Notes: a model not told the origin generated them from the letters alone. A DNA stretch of 64,000 bases from CAZWLY01 sp964634465 (GCA_964634465.1 CAZWLY010000004.1:186001-250000); one strand, 5' to 3'; counted from the first letter of the stretch, positions 33,640 through 42,534 are shown. A program made the numbers and translations.

Positions 33640-33715
33640 GGCGGCGTAGCCAAGTGGCTAAGGCAGCGGCCTGCAAAGCCGTTATTCACCGGTTCGAATC
33701 CGGTCGCCGCCTCCA
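33640..33715 (+). tRNA. tRNA-Cys (anticodon GCA)
   Basis: A complete 76-base tRNA including an encoded CCA. Acceptor arms GGCGGCG and CGCCGCC pair over seven bases; the D-arm, the anticodon loop CTGCAAA with GCA, and the T-loop GGTTCGAATCC are present. The discriminator base is T, as expected for tRNA-Cys. A terminator follows 12 bases downstream. Confidence 0.96.
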
Positions 33716-33726
33716 AAGAATCCAAA

Positions 33727-33758
33727 GACTTGGGCCCGTTCGGCTCAAGTCTTTTTTT
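33727..33758 (+). terminator. Intrinsic terminator after tRNA-Cys
   Basis: A stem with GACTTG and CAAGTC arms plus inner GGCC/GGCT pairing, directly followed by seven T residues. It also lies close to the convergent end of feoB and may serve both strands. Confidence 0.85.
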
Positions 33759-33800
33759 CTACCCCTTTCGCCGGCGGGTAGGCGCTCGAGAAACGCCGTA

Positions 33801-35933
33801 TCAGCCCAATCCCAGCACCCGGCCGCCTTGGTAGACGATCAGGGCCAGCAGATAGGCGAAGGCGGTGTTGTAGATCACTGAAAAGAGCGCCCACTTGGCC
33901 CCGGCCTCCTTGCGGATGACGGCCAAGGTGACGAAGCAGGGCGCGTAGACCATGACGAACAGCAGGAGGGCAAAGGCTTTCAGCGGCGTCCAGCCCGGCT
34001 CGGCGGCCAGCCGCTGGCTCAACGAGGCCGTGTCGTCTTCGGCGACTTGGCCCATGGAGTAGGCCGTACCCAGGGTGGCCACCACCACCTCCTTGGCCGC
34101 GAAACCGCCCACCAGGGCGACGTTGACCCGCCAGTCGAAACCCAGCGGCCGGGTGACGACGGTCAGCCCGCGGCCCAACCGGCCGGCGATGGAATTGGCC
34201 AGGCGCGCCTCGGCCTCCTCGCCGTCGATGGCGGCCAGCTCGCTCTGGGAAGCGCCGGCCCGCCGAGCCTCGAACTCGGCCCGCTTTTCGGCCGGCAGGC
34301 CGGGGAAGGTCATGATCGCCCACATCAGAATCGAGATGGCCAGGATGACCGTACCCGCTTTTCTGATATAGGCCCAGGTCCGCTCCCAGGTGTGGATCAG
34401 AAGGCCCTTCAAGGTCGGCAGCCGATAGGGCGGCAGCTCCATGACGAACGGGGTGGCCTCGCCCTTGAGCACGGTATGGCGGATGATCCAGGCCGCACTC
34501 AGGGCCAGACTCCAGGCGATCAGGGTCAACAGGAAGAACATCGCCGCCTCGTATCTGGCGAAGAAGGCGGCGATGAGCACGGCGTAGACCGGCAGCTTGG
34601 CCCCGCAGTTCATGAACGGCACCACCAGGATCGTGGCCAGCCGCTCCTTGGGGTCGCGAAGCGTCCGGGCCCCCATCACGGCCGGCACGGCGCAGCCGCC
34701 GGCGATGCCGCCGCCGACGATCAACGACAGGACCGAGCCGCCATGCAACCCGAAGAGGCGCAGAATGCGGTCCATCATGAAGGCGATTCGGGCCATGTAG
34801 CCCGAGTCCTCCAGAATGGCGATGGCGAAGAACATGAAGGCGATCAAGGGGACGAAGCCCAGCACTCCCCCCACGCCGTCGATGAGACCCGAGATCAGCA
34901 TCGATTTGACCGGCCCCTCGGGCAAGAGGGCGTCGAAGGAATCGCCCAGCCAGGCGAAGAAGGCCCCGAACCAGGCCACCGGCGTTTCAGAGGCGGTGAA
35001 GGTGAACTGGTAGATGGCGTAGAGCACGGCCAGGAGGATCAAGGGTCCGGCCAGGCGGTTCAAGAGAACCTTGTCGATCTTGTCCGAGGCGTGGATTCGC
35101 TTGTCGGTCTTGGTGCTGACCGCCTTTTTGGCCACCGTGGCGATGAAGCCGTAGCGGTAGTCGGCGATCAGGCCCTCCGGCGTCTCGTCCAGGGTCTGGT
35201 CCAGGTGGCGGACCGCCTCGTCGGCCGCCTTGAGGAGCTTCAAACCCAATTCGCCGGCTTCGCGGTGGACCACCTCGGTCACCTGGCTGTCGCCCTCGAG
35301 AATCTTGAGGGCCAGCCAGCGGGGCGGGTAGAGGTCGGTTCGCCAGCCCTCCGCCTCGATCCAGTCGACCATCTCCTTGAGTTTGGCGTCCAGGTCGCGA
35401 CCGTAGGACAACACCGCCGGCTGCCATGTCCGTCGCCGCTCGGCCAGATCGATCGCCGCGTCCAACAGCTCGTCCATGCCCTTGCCGGAACGGGCTACGG
35501 TGGCCACCACCGGCGTGCCCAGGGCTTCGCTCAGGGCCTGGACGTCGATCTTAAGACCCCGCGCCTCGGCCACGTCGATCATGTTGAGCGCGATCAACAC
35601 CGGCACGCCCAACTCCATGAACTGGACGGCCAGGTAGAGGTTGCGCTCCAGGTTGGCCGCATCGACGACGTCGATGACCAGATCGGGCCGCTGGTTGATC
35701 AAATAGTCGCGGGCGACGCGCTCTTCCAAGGAGTAGGCGGTCAGGGAATAGGCGCCGGGCAGGTCGACGACCTCTATCTCGCGGCCGCGGTGGATCAGGC
35801 CGCCCCGCTTCTGCTCCACCGTCACCCCGGGGTAGTTGCCGACGTGCTGCCGGGCGCCGGTGAGTTGATTGAACAGCGATGTCTTGCCGGAATTGGGGTT
35901 GCCGGCCAGGGCGATGGTTATCTTCCGGGCCAC
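33801..35933 (-). CDS. feoB: Ferrous iron transporter FeoB
   Basis: A 710-residue inner-membrane Fe(II) importer. The N-terminal G domain has GNPNSGKT (11-18), VTVEQKRGG, the DLPGAYSL switch block and ALNMIDVAEARG (G4). A helical guanine-dissociation-like region follows, and then the core of about nine helices with the Gate motifs, including GGSVLSLIVGGGIAGGCAVPAVMGARTL split by its conserved Cys. It is the last gene of the feo operon, 3 bases after feoA. The length is normal for the fused GTPase-transporter form. Confidence 0.96.
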   Translation of the reverse strand: MARKITIALAGNPNSGKTSLFNQLTGARQHVGNYPGVTVEQKRGGLIHRGREIEVVDLPGAYSLTAYSLEERVARDYLINQRPDLVIDVVDAANLERNLYLAVQFMELGVPVLIALNMIDVAEARGLKIDVQALSEALGTPVVATVARSGKGMDELLDAAIDLAERRRTWQPAVLSYGRDLDAKLKEMVDWIEAEGWRTDLYPPRWLALKILEGDSQVTEVVHREAGELGLKLLKAADEAVRHLDQTLDETPEGLIADYRYGFIATVAKKAVSTKTDKRIHASDKIDKVLLNRLAGPLILLAVLYAIYQFTFTASETPVAWFGAFFAWLGDSFDALLPEGPVKSMLISGLIDGVGGVLGFVPLIAFMFFAIAILEDSGYMARIAFMMDRILRLFGLHGGSVLSLIVGGGIAGGCAVPAVMGARTLRDPKERLATILVVPFMNCGAKLPVYAVLIAAFFARYEAAMFFLLTLIAWSLALSAAWIIRHTVLKGEATPFVMELPPYRLPTLKGLLIHTWERTWAYIRKAGTVILAISILMWAIMTFPGLPAEKRAEFEARRAGASQSELAAIDGEEAEARLANSIAGRLGRGLTVVTRPLGFDWRVNVALVGGFAAKEVVVATLGTAYSMGQVAEDDTASLSQRLAAEPGWTPLKAFALLLFVMVYAPCFVTLAVIRKEAGAKWALFSVIYNTAFAYLLALIVYQGGRVLGLG

Positions 35934-35936
35934 CGA

Positions 35937-36176
35937 TCAGTCCTCCAGTTCGACCTCTATCCAGTCGGCCTCGTTGTTGCGAAGAGTTAGGTTGTAACCC
36001 CGAAGCTTCAGATTGACCGGGTCATAGAGCGGCGCTCGACCGTGGATCTCGATCGGCGTCCCGGCCACCAGACCCATGTCCCGGATGCGCCGGTTCATCT
36101 CGCCCTTGGCCCGAATTTTGACGATGACGCCTCTACCACCGACGGCCATCTGTCTGAGGGGTACAACACGACCCAC
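35937..36176 (-). CDS. feoA: Ferrous iron transport protein FeoA
   Basis: A 79-residue SH3-like protein that modulates FeoB in the cytoplasm. The MGLVAGTPIEIHGRAPL block and GYNLTLRNNEA are typical. The start is GTG with a GGAGG at the right distance; this makes its first 15 codons overlap the end of the upstream Cys-rich gene in another frame by 44 bases, which is a real and unusual overlap. It is co-transcribed with feoB. Confidence 0.9.
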   Translation of the reverse strand: MGRVVPLRQMAVGGRGVIVKIRAKGEMNRRIRDMGLVAGTPIEIHGRAPLYDPVNLKLRGYNLTLRNNEADWIEVELED

Positions 36177-36330
36177 TTTTCACCTCCGGCGAGCACTTGG
36201 AATCCTGAACCGCGACCGGGCCCGAGCAGCCGCAACCCGCATCTTGGGCCTTGACCTGACGGGCGAAGCGCCTGACGATGAACACTCCGGCCAGGGCCAC
36301 GATTGAAATGACGATGATGGTCTGCCACAT
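36133..36330 (-). CDS. FeoB-associated Cys-rich membrane protein
   Basis: A 65-residue protein with one N-terminal membrane helix (IIVISIVALAGVFIVRRF) and a Cys-rich tail (GCGCSG, CSPEV, SCCTP). It matches the small FeoB-associated Cys-rich family, whose role may be iron chaperoning or gating. It comes first in the operon, ahead of feoA, although it is usually found after feoB. The chosen ATG follows an AGGGAAAGGGG site. Its end overlaps the feoA start. Confidence 0.8.
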   Translation of the reverse strand: MWQTIIVISIVALAGVFIVRRFARQVKAQDAGCGCSGPVAVQDSKCSPEVKSGSCCTPQTDGRRW

Positions 36331-36346
36331 CCCCTTTCCCTCTTTC

Positions 36347-36369
36347 TTATTGCAATTGATTCTCAATAA
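36347..36369 (-). promoter_or_regulatory. Fur-like operator of the feo operon
   Basis: On the minus strand this reads TTATTGAGAATCAATTGC then AATAA. It has an outer inverted repeat (TTATTG ... CAATAA) and an inner TTGAGAATCAA palindrome, close to the TGAGAATCATT core of Fur boxes. It lies 17 bases upstream of the first feo gene, so iron-dependent repression is likely. Confidence 0.6.
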
Positions 36370-36375
36370 CAGCAT

Positions 36376-37068
36376 ACCCCGCCGTTGTCAACAGGCAAGC
36401 AAGAATTATTTTACCGGCTGGTCCGGAGGCTGACGAGAAGGCCATAAAAATAGTTAGCCAACTGATATAATGGATTAACGGGTGATCCGGCTTTCGATCG
36501 AGGTCTTGGACCGCCGCCCCCATTCAATCAACCCTGATGCGTATTTCCATTTCGGCCGGCAACCGCCGATAGATGGCGATGGGATCGGCGCTTCTCCGAA
36601 CCGGCCGAGGCCGCATTTCCTGCTCAAAGTGAACGAAGATCGGGCTCGATTCTCCGGCCGGAGACAAGACGAGTGACGGCGGGCCGGAGACAAGGATTTA
36701 ATCATCGAGAGGGAAGGGCGCTGGATCGCCGATTCCAAAAAGTGAGGAGTGACCGGGTGTTATGGTGTCTGTTCGAGGCCGGCAGGAGGGGACGGGACGA
36801 GGAAGGGCGAGGTGGTTGATTCGGCCGCGAGGATGATTAGCTTAAAAAAATGAGGAGATCGAGAACGCGTCGCCGTGTCGGGCGGCGGCGGGCGCGGATT
36901 ACATCTTGGGCCCAGCCAAACCGGCTGAAATGAAATGAAGACGGAATCGAGGCCCTCATTTTGCGGACGAGCGAAGATTGGGAAGCGAGAGGCTGGAGCC
37001 CCCCAGACCGCGGCCTGAAGGCGCTGACGACCGTTGATCGGGCCGGGGATTTGTCGAAGGAGGACGCT
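36376..37068. other. Long intergenic region before the chemoreceptor
   Basis: About 690 bases without a convincing gene. A TATAAT lies at 36466-36471 without a good -35 element. Short open frames of 64 and 87 codons on the two strands show no known motif. The chemoreceptor start follows a GGAGGA site at the end of the region. Confidence 0.4.
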
Positions 37069-39054
37069 ATGTTCAAGAACATGACCGTGGGGATCAGGAT
37101 CGCCCTTGGTTTCGGGTTGTTGATCCTCATCGCCATGGCCCTGGGCGGGGTGGCCTTCTGGCACATGGAGCACGTGGCCGTCGAATCGACCCAGGTGGCC
37201 CAGGATTACGTGCCCCAGGTCAAGACCTTCACCGAAATAGAATCCAACTCCCTCCAGGCCATGTCCAGCATGCGCGCCTTCATCCTCAGCGCGGACGAGG
37301 CCCACCGCAACCAGGGACTGAAAGCCATCGAAAACGTCAAGAAACTCTTCCAGCAGGCCAAAGACCTGGCCCAGCGCTCCCAGGCCCTGAGTCGACTCCG
37401 GGGCCAGATCGACCAGGCGGTGGCCAAACTGGCCCAGTACGAAGCCGCCGTTGAGAAAACCAGTCAGTTGAACCAATCAATAACCCAGGCCCGCCTGGCT
37501 CTCGATCGGGCCGGAAAGAACTTCATCAAGGCCTGCAACGACTACCTCGACGGGCAGAACCGAGCCCTCGACCAAGAGGTGAAGAGCGGAGCCGGACAGG
37601 AGGCGCTTCTCCAGAGAATAAAAAAGATCGATCTGGTCAAAAAAATCCTGGTCGAGGGCGGCATCCTCCAGGTGGACGCCCTCAAAAGCCAGATCATGCG
37701 CGACCCAAAACTGCTTGAGGAAACGCTCAAGGGCTTCGAGAACATCGCCAGACTGGCCGCCGAGATCAAGGCCGTCACCTCCGACAGCCAGCACCTCCAG
37801 CAGGTGACCAAAATACAGACCAGCGCCCAAACCTACCGGGCCGCCATGGACAAGCTCCGCCAGGACTGGGTCGAGACCCAGAAGGTCGAACAGGAGCAAC
37901 AGAAAATCGCCGCCGACATCCTGGCCGCCGCCAGAAACAACGCCGCCGACGGGCTCAACCAGGCCCAGACCATCGCCGCCAAGGCCGAAGAGATGCTCGG
38001 AACCGCCTCCACGGTCATGATCATCGGCCTGGCCGCAGCCCTCGTCCTCGGCGTCGTCCTGGCCGTCGTCATCACCCGCAGCGTCACCAAACCCCTCAAT
38101 CGGGTCATCGACTCCCTCAACGCCGGCTCCGACCAGGTCGCCGCCGCTTCCAGCCAGGTCTCCGCTTCCAGCCAGTCCCTGGCCGAAGGCGCTTCCGAAC
38201 AGGCCGCCGCCGTCGAGCAGACTTCCGCCTCCCTCGAACAGCTAAACGCCATGACCCGATCCAACGCCGACAACGCTCAGCAGGCCGACGCCTTGACCAA
38301 GGACGCCGATCGGTTGATGACCGAGGCCGGGCAGGCCATGAACGAGATGGCCGCCTCCATGGAGCAAATCGCCGAGGCGGGCCAGGAGATATCCAAAATC
38401 GTCAAGTCGATCGACGAGATCGCCTTCCAGACCAATTTGCTGGCCCTCAACGCCGCCGTGGAGGCGGCCCGGGCCGGCGAGGCGGGCATGGGCTTCGCCG
38501 TCGTCGCCGACGAGGTCCGCGCCCTGGCCCAACGCGCCGCCGAGGCGGCCAAGAACACCGCCCAGCTCATCGAGGGTTCGGTGGGCAACATCAACCGGGG
38601 CGCCGAACTGGTAGAGAGGACCCAAGAGGCCTTCGAGACGGTGGTCCATCACAACCGCAAGGTGGGTACGCTGGTGGATGAGATCGCGGCCGCTTCTGAA
38701 GAACAGGCCCAGGGGATAGAGCAGATCAACCAGGCCATGGGCCAGATGGACCAGGCCACCCAGCAGGTGGCGGCCAACGCCGAGGAGGGCGCTGCGGCGG
38801 CCGAGGAACTGTCCGCCCAGGCCCTTTCGATGAGGGAACTGGTGGCCGAATTGACGGCCATGGTCGGCAGTTCCAACGGCCGGGGCGCTGGCCGGAACGC
38901 GCCGGCCCAATTGGAGGATAAGTCCGGCTTGCGGCGATTGCCGCTCTTCGCACGCCGGGAGGCCAAGGCGGAGACCGCCGGGCCAGGCGTCCGCGAGGTC
39001 CGGCCGGAAGAGGTCATTCCCCTGGATGACGAGGACGATCTCGCCGACTTCTGA
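37069..39054 (+). CDS. Methyl-accepting chemotaxis protein
   Basis: A 661-residue receptor: first membrane helix at about 11-31, a large helical periplasmic sensor up to about 313, second helix at about 315-338 (TVMIIGLAAALVLGVVLAVV), HAMP region to about 392 and the cytoplasmic signalling domain. The hairpin tip IDEIAFQTNLLALNAAVEAA is perfect and marks it as functional. The C-terminus DDEDDLADF lacks a receptor-modifying pentapeptide. The ligand is unknown. It has its own upstream region and no chemotaxis genes beside it, so it feeds a system encoded elsewhere. Confidence 0.95.
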   Translation: MFKNMTVGIRIALGFGLLILIAMALGGVAFWHMEHVAVESTQVAQDYVPQVKTFTEIESNSLQAMSSMRAFILSADEAHRNQGLKAIENVKKLFQQAKDLAQRSQALSRLRGQIDQAVAKLAQYEAAVEKTSQLNQSITQARLALDRAGKNFIKACNDYLDGQNRALDQEVKSGAGQEALLQRIKKIDLVKKILVEGGILQVDALKSQIMRDPKLLEETLKGFENIARLAAEIKAVTSDSQHLQQVTKIQTSAQTYRAAMDKLRQDWVETQKVEQEQQKIAADILAAARNNAADGLNQAQTIAAKAEEMLGTASTVMIIGLAAALVLGVVLAVVITRSVTKPLNRVIDSLNAGSDQVAAASSQVSASSQSLAEGASEQAAAVEQTSASLEQLNAMTRSNADNAQQADALTKDADRLMTEAGQAMNEMAASMEQIAEAGQEISKIVKSIDEIAFQTNLLALNAAVEAARAGEAGMGFAVVADEVRALAQRAAEAAKNTAQLIEGSVGNINRGAELVERTQEAFETVVHHNRKVGTLVDEIAAASEEQAQGIEQINQAMGQMDQATQQVAANAEEGAAAAEELSAQALSMRELVAELTAMVGSSNGRGAGRNAPAQLEDKSGLRRLPLFARREAKAETAGPGVREVRPEEVIPLDDEDDLADF

Positions 39055-39080
39055 CCCCTCCCCGCATCCCCAATCCCACC

Positions 39081-39116
39081 GGCCGCGCCGGGCTTTCCCG
39101 CCTGCCCGGCGCGGCC
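39081..39116. terminator. Strong GC hairpin after the chemoreceptor
   Basis: A perfect 13-base stem, GGCCGCGCCGGGC with GCCCGGCGCGGCC, and a 10-base loop. It lies 27 bases after the chemoreceptor stop. A T-run is lacking, so termination may need Rho or the element may protect the 3' end. Confidence 0.55.
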
Positions 39117-39215
39117 GCGCTTACCGACTCGGTTTCTCTCGCCGGAATCCGAGGCGCCTTGAGGACCGTCCTGACGCCCTTGCTTGGTCTGCCATCCAGG
39201 AACGGGGAGGCCCGT

Positions 39216-39240
39216 TTCGATACCCCCTCTCGGGGCGCGG
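39216..39240 (+). repeat. Possible dispersed repeat remnant, copy E
   Basis: TTTCGATACCCCCTCTCGGG followed by GCGCGG resembles the CCGATACCCCGTCGCTTGGG core of the repeat family. It is short and GC-rich, so chance similarity is quite possible. Confidence 0.2.
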
Positions 39241-39666
39241 TCAGTCGTCGAGCGACGGCGGGGTGCGGCGCAGCCGTTTGGTCGCCGCCCGGCGGCGCTT
39301 GGCCTCCAGGCGGCGGCGCTTGGCGGCCGGGCCGGGCCTGGTCGACCGGCGGGGCTTGGCCGGTTCGGCGGCTCGACGGATCAGCTCCACCAGACGCTTT
39401 ATGGCCTCGGCTCGATTCCTATCCTGGCTTCTGAAGCGTCTGGCGTCGATGATTATCACCCCCTGGCTCGTCATTCGCCGACCGGCCGTCTTTTTGAGCC
39501 GCTCCTTGACCGCGGCCGGCAGAGACGGCGAGTTGGCCGCGTCGAAGCGGAGCTTGACCGCGGTGGCGACCTTGTTGAGTCTCTGCCCGCCCGGACCGGA
39601 GGCGCGGACGAAGTCGAGTTCTATTTCGCTCTCGTCGAGGCTTATTTCGGGGGTGATGCGGATCAT
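39241..39666 (-). CDS. arfB: Peptidyl-tRNA hydrolase ArfB (YaeJ)
   Basis: A 141-residue ribosome-rescue factor that hydrolyses peptidyl-tRNA on stalled ribosomes. The catalytic GGQ is at 26-28 in ASGPGGQRLNK, and the C-terminal tail is rich in Arg and Lys (KPRRSTRPGPAAKRRRLEAK), which in ArfB enters the mRNA channel. The start gives the family length; the longer open frame upstream lacks support and overlaps the next gene. Confidence 0.93.
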   Translation of the reverse strand: MIRITPEISLDESEIELDFVRASGPGGQRLNKVATAVKLRFDAANSPSLPAAVKERLKKTAGRRMTSQGVIIIDARRFRSQDRNRAEAIKRLVELIRRAAEPAKPRRSTRPGPAAKRRRLEAKRRRAATKRLRRTPPSLDD

Positions 39667-39790
39667 GGCCGGGGCTGGCGCTTTTACCTGCCCGCGGCCG
39701 GCGGGCGGACAAGCCGGGGGTCGGAATCGGGGCCGATCGACCCTGCCCCCTCGCCGCCGGCACTCAAAACCTTCATGCTTCGACCTCCCC

Positions 39791-40477
39791 TTAGGACAGG
39801 ATCGACGCCAGGACGACCAGGGCGGCGGCCAACGCCAGGAAAGGCGCCAGGAGCGCCGCCGCCACCCGACCCAGGCCGGCTCCATGGAGGCGTCTGAGGG
39901 CCACGATCTGGATGACCACTCCCCAGACGGCGGCGATGGCGGGGCCGACGGCGGGAATGAAGACCAGGGGGTAGGGCGCCGTGGAATACGACACCGCCTG
40001 GATGGTGGCCTTCAGCCGCCCCTCGGCCGCGCCAAAGAAAATCAACCACAGATGGACCCACAGCGACTCGACCAGCAACAAGACGATCGCGGCCAGGGGA
40101 GCGAAGACGATGCCGGCTACGGCCAGTCCGAACTTGAGGGCGAACCCCGAGCTTTTGGGGCCGGGGTCGACGACCAGACCCAGGGCCGGAGCGAAGAGGG
40201 CGATCATGACCACCGAAGCGACGACCATCAGACCGAAGGCCAGGGCCTGGCCGGCTTCGTCGCCGGGGCGGTGCTTGTCGAAGAAGCGAACCGGGCGGGT
40301 GAGCAGGCCGGCCGCGGTTTTGAAGAAGCCGGGCCAGGCGTCCAGCGCCGAGTCCTCCCAGGGGATGAGGGGGCGGCTGAGGGGCGGCGGCCCGGCGGTG
40401 CGGCCAAAGCTCGGGGCCGGAGCGTCGTTCGCGGCTCCGCTTGGGGTCGCCCTCGCCGGAGACCAGGTCTGGCTCAC
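39791..40477 (-). CDS. Yip1-family membrane protein
   Basis: About 228 residues with five or so membrane helices after a Pro-rich, soluble N-terminus of about 60 residues. The helices (VVASVVMIALFAPALGL, AVAGIVFAPLAAIVLLLVE, the SYSTAPYPLVFIPAVGPAI block) match the Yip1 family of bacterial membrane proteins of unknown role. The start is a GTG within GTGA, overlapping the stop of the upstream Cys-containing protein by two bases, so translation is coupled. Confidence 0.75.
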   Translation of the reverse strand: MSQTWSPARATPSGAANDAPAPSFGRTAGPPPLSRPLIPWEDSALDAWPGFFKTAAGLLTRPVRFFDKHRPGDEAGQALAFGLMVVASVVMIALFAPALGLVVDPGPKSSGFALKFGLAVAGIVFAPLAAIVLLLVESLWVHLWLIFFGAAEGRLKATIQAVSYSTAPYPLVFIPAVGPAIAAVWGVVIQIVALRRLHGAGLGRVAAALLAPFLALAAALVVLASILS

Positions 40478-40749
40478 CGCTTGCCCCTCCTTTTCTTCTC
40501 CTCCTGGCGGGCGGCCTTCAAGGCCGACCAGCGCCTCAGACCCTTCATCGCCTTCTTGACGCCCCGCTTGGGGCCGACGCCGCCGCGCTCGACCGCCGCG
40601 CCGTCCGGCGTCTTGAGGGCCTGCTTGAGGCACTCGGTCTTGCTCTCGCAGGCCAGGCAGCCCGGCGGCGAGGCCCGCAATCCGTCCGGTCCCAGGGGAA
40701 AGACCGTCTCCAGGTCGCCGAAGCACTCCGGTATGTGAGCCGAATCCAT
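40474..40749 (-). CDS. Small Cys-containing protein upstream of Yip1
   Basis: A 91-residue protein that I cannot assign. Its first half holds four Cys (C9, C31, C34, C40) in an order ECFGD ... CLACESKTECLKQA, which may bind a metal or iron-sulfur cluster; the second half is very basic (KKAMKGLRRWSALKAARQEEKKRRGKR), suggesting nucleic-acid or membrane contact. It shares an overlapping stop/start with the Yip1 gene, so they probably work together. Confidence 0.6.
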   Translation of the reverse strand: MDSAHIPECFGDLETVFPLGPDGLRASPPGCLACESKTECLKQALKTPDGAAVERGGVGPKRGVKKAMKGLRRWSALKAARQEEKKRRGKR

Positions 40750-40777
40750 GCTCAAGGGGAACGAACTCCGGCCTCGA

Positions 40778-41275
40778 TCACAACCGGCGACACGCGGCCT
40801 CGGCCGGAGGAAAGACGTCCAGAATCCGAAGACTGCGCAGGCCGGACGGGGCGAGGAAGGTGACCCACTCCCCCTTGGCCCGGCCAAAGACGGCCTGGCC
40901 GGCCGGGGAGTCGATGGACAGCCGCCCGGCCGAGACGTCCGACTCGTAGGGGCCGACCAGTTGGTAGACCGTCACCTGGCCGCTGTCGGGGCAGTAGACC
41001 TTGACCAGCAGGCCGAAGTCGGCCCGGTCGGTGCAATTAAGCTCGGCCACCACCACCTCGCACGAGGCCAGCATCCTCTCCAACTCCTCGATGCGGGCTT
41101 CGACCCAGGCCTGCTTCTCCCGAGCGGTGCGCCACTCCAGGTTGTGGGGCGTAATTCCGCCCGCCCTGGCCGAAGCCAAGGCCTGGGCCACCTCCTTGCG
41201 GGCGTGGCGGCGGAGGTATTGGAGCCGCCAGAAAAGCCGCTCGTAACCCCCTCTGGTGATGGGCACCTTGTCCAT
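40778..41275 (-). CDS. GreA/GreB-fold protein lacking catalytic acids
   Basis: A 165-residue protein with the Gre architecture: an N-terminal coiled coil of about 75 residues and a C-terminal FKBP-like domain with the VYQLVGPYESD and ISIDSPAGQA blocks of GreA. It aligns with E. coli GreA without gaps at the coiled-coil tip, where D41 and E44, which hold the catalytic magnesium in RNA cleavage, are Ile and His here (GITPHNLEW), while N45 and E47 remain. It should bind the RNA polymerase secondary channel but not stimulate cleavage, rather like Gfh1. It lies 28 bases upstream of the small Cys protein. Confidence 0.85.
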   Translation of the reverse strand: MDKVPITRGGYERLFWRLQYLRRHARKEVAQALASARAGGITPHNLEWRTAREKQAWVEARIEELERMLASCEVVVAELNCTDRADFGLLVKVYCPDSGQVTVYQLVGPYESDVSAGRLSIDSPAGQAVFGRAKGEWVTFLAPSGLRSLRILDVFPPAEAACRRL

Positions 41276-41451
41276 ATCCCGACTTTATCACCGCCCGAGT
41301 TCGGAGGCAACCGCCGGCTCACGGGGTGCGGCGGCCCTTTACAGCCCGCTTTGGGTGGTCTAACTTGGTTCGGTCGATGAGTTTTCATGACCCGGGCCGT
41401 CCGGTCGATCGAGCTCGGCCGAGCGCGCCCGCTTTTGCCTGAAGCGATGCC

Positions 41452-42534
41452 ATGCCTCGTCTGGTCTTCCACATCTCGGCCCACGGCTACGGCCACGCCG
41501 CCCGGGCCTCCCAGGTGATCAACGCCCTGCCGGCCGAATTCGAGATCGAGATCGCCTCGGCCGTACCCGAGCACTTTTTCCATCGGGCTCTGGAGCGGCC
41601 CTTCTCTTACCGGCGCTCCGAGCTCGATGTCGGCTGCCTGATGGCCGGGCCGTTCAGGGTTGACGTCCGGGCCACGGCCGAGGCCCTCGCCCGCCTCATG
41701 GATCACCGGGACGAGCTGGTCGCGACCGAAGCCGAACGGTTGGTCGAGGGCGGGGCGAGGATCGTGGCGGCCGATTCGGGATTTCTGCCCCTTGCTGCGG
41801 CCAGACTGGCCGGCCTGCCGGCCGTGCTCATCGCCTCGTTCACCTGGGTCGAGATCTACGCCGGCTACATAGACGAGGCGCCGTTACTGGCCGAGCTGCT
41901 GCCGGGCATCCGGGCCGAGTACGAGCATCTGACCCGGCACCTCAAACCCCCGTTGGCCATGGACTTCGACTTCGGAGCTCGGAGTACGGACATCGGCCTC
42001 ATCGCCCAGGTCGGCCGGTCGATCCGGGACCGACTGGCCGCCGAACTGAGCCTCGCCCCCGATGAAAAGCTGGGCCTGATCTACCTGGGCGTCTACGGCC
42101 GGGGCGAGCTGACCGCCGGGGCCTGCCGGCGGTTGGAGCGGCTCGACGGCTGGCGCTTCGTCGGCTTCGAGGACGATTTTCCAGCCGCCAACTACCACCG
42201 TCTCGACCCGGCCGGGTACCTGCACCAAGACGTCATCGCCTCGGCCGACGCCGTGTTGGGGAAACCAGGGTACAGCCTCCTGGCTGCCTGCCTGGCCTGC
42301 GCCACGCCGCTCATCCACCCGCCCCGGCCCAACTGGCCGGAGACGCCGGTGCTGGAGCGGGCGGCGGCGGAGTGGGGCGGCGGGATCAAGATCTCGGCCG
42401 AGGACTTCGCCCGGCTCAGGCTCGATGACGCCCTGGCCAGGGCGGCGGCGATGGAGTTGACGCCCCTGCCCGCCCCGGGCGGCCGAGAGGCGGCGGCGTG
42501 GATCGTAAAGGAGATCGAAGACCGGGCCGGCTAG
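41452..42534 (+). CDS. Glycosyltransferase-like protein (GT-B fold)
   Basis: A 360-residue protein with the N-terminal FHISAHGYGHAARASQVI, which matches the G-x-G-H entry of GT28/MurG-like and arabinokinase-type glycosyltransferase folds, and the C-terminal VIASADAVLGKPGYSLLAACLA, the acceptor-binding segment of such folds. It is soluble and lacks a signal. The donor is unknown. It stands alone, divergent from the Gre-like gene. Confidence 0.65.
   Translation: MPRLVFHISAHGYGHAARASQVINALPAEFEIEIASAVPEHFFHRALERPFSYRRSELDVGCLMAGPFRVDVRATAEALARLMDHRDELVATEAERLVEGGARIVAADSGFLPLAAARLAGLPAVLIASFTWVEIYAGYIDEAPLLAELLPGIRAEYEHLTRHLKPPLAMDFDFGARSTDIGLIAQVGRSIRDRLAAELSLAPDEKLGLIYLGVYGRGELTAGACRRLERLDGWRFVGFEDDFPAANYHRLDPAGYLHQDVIASADAVLGKPGYSLLAACLACATPLIHPPRPNWPETPVLERAAAEWGGGIKISAEDFARLRLDDALARAAAMELTPLPAPGGREAAAWIVKEIEDRAG

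Noticed and set aside
34047..35990. A 647-codon open frame antisense to feoB
   Set aside because: Its composition (Gly, Gln, Asp, His-rich low complexity) is typical of the antisense frame of a GC-rich gene, and feoB on the other strand has full family motifs.
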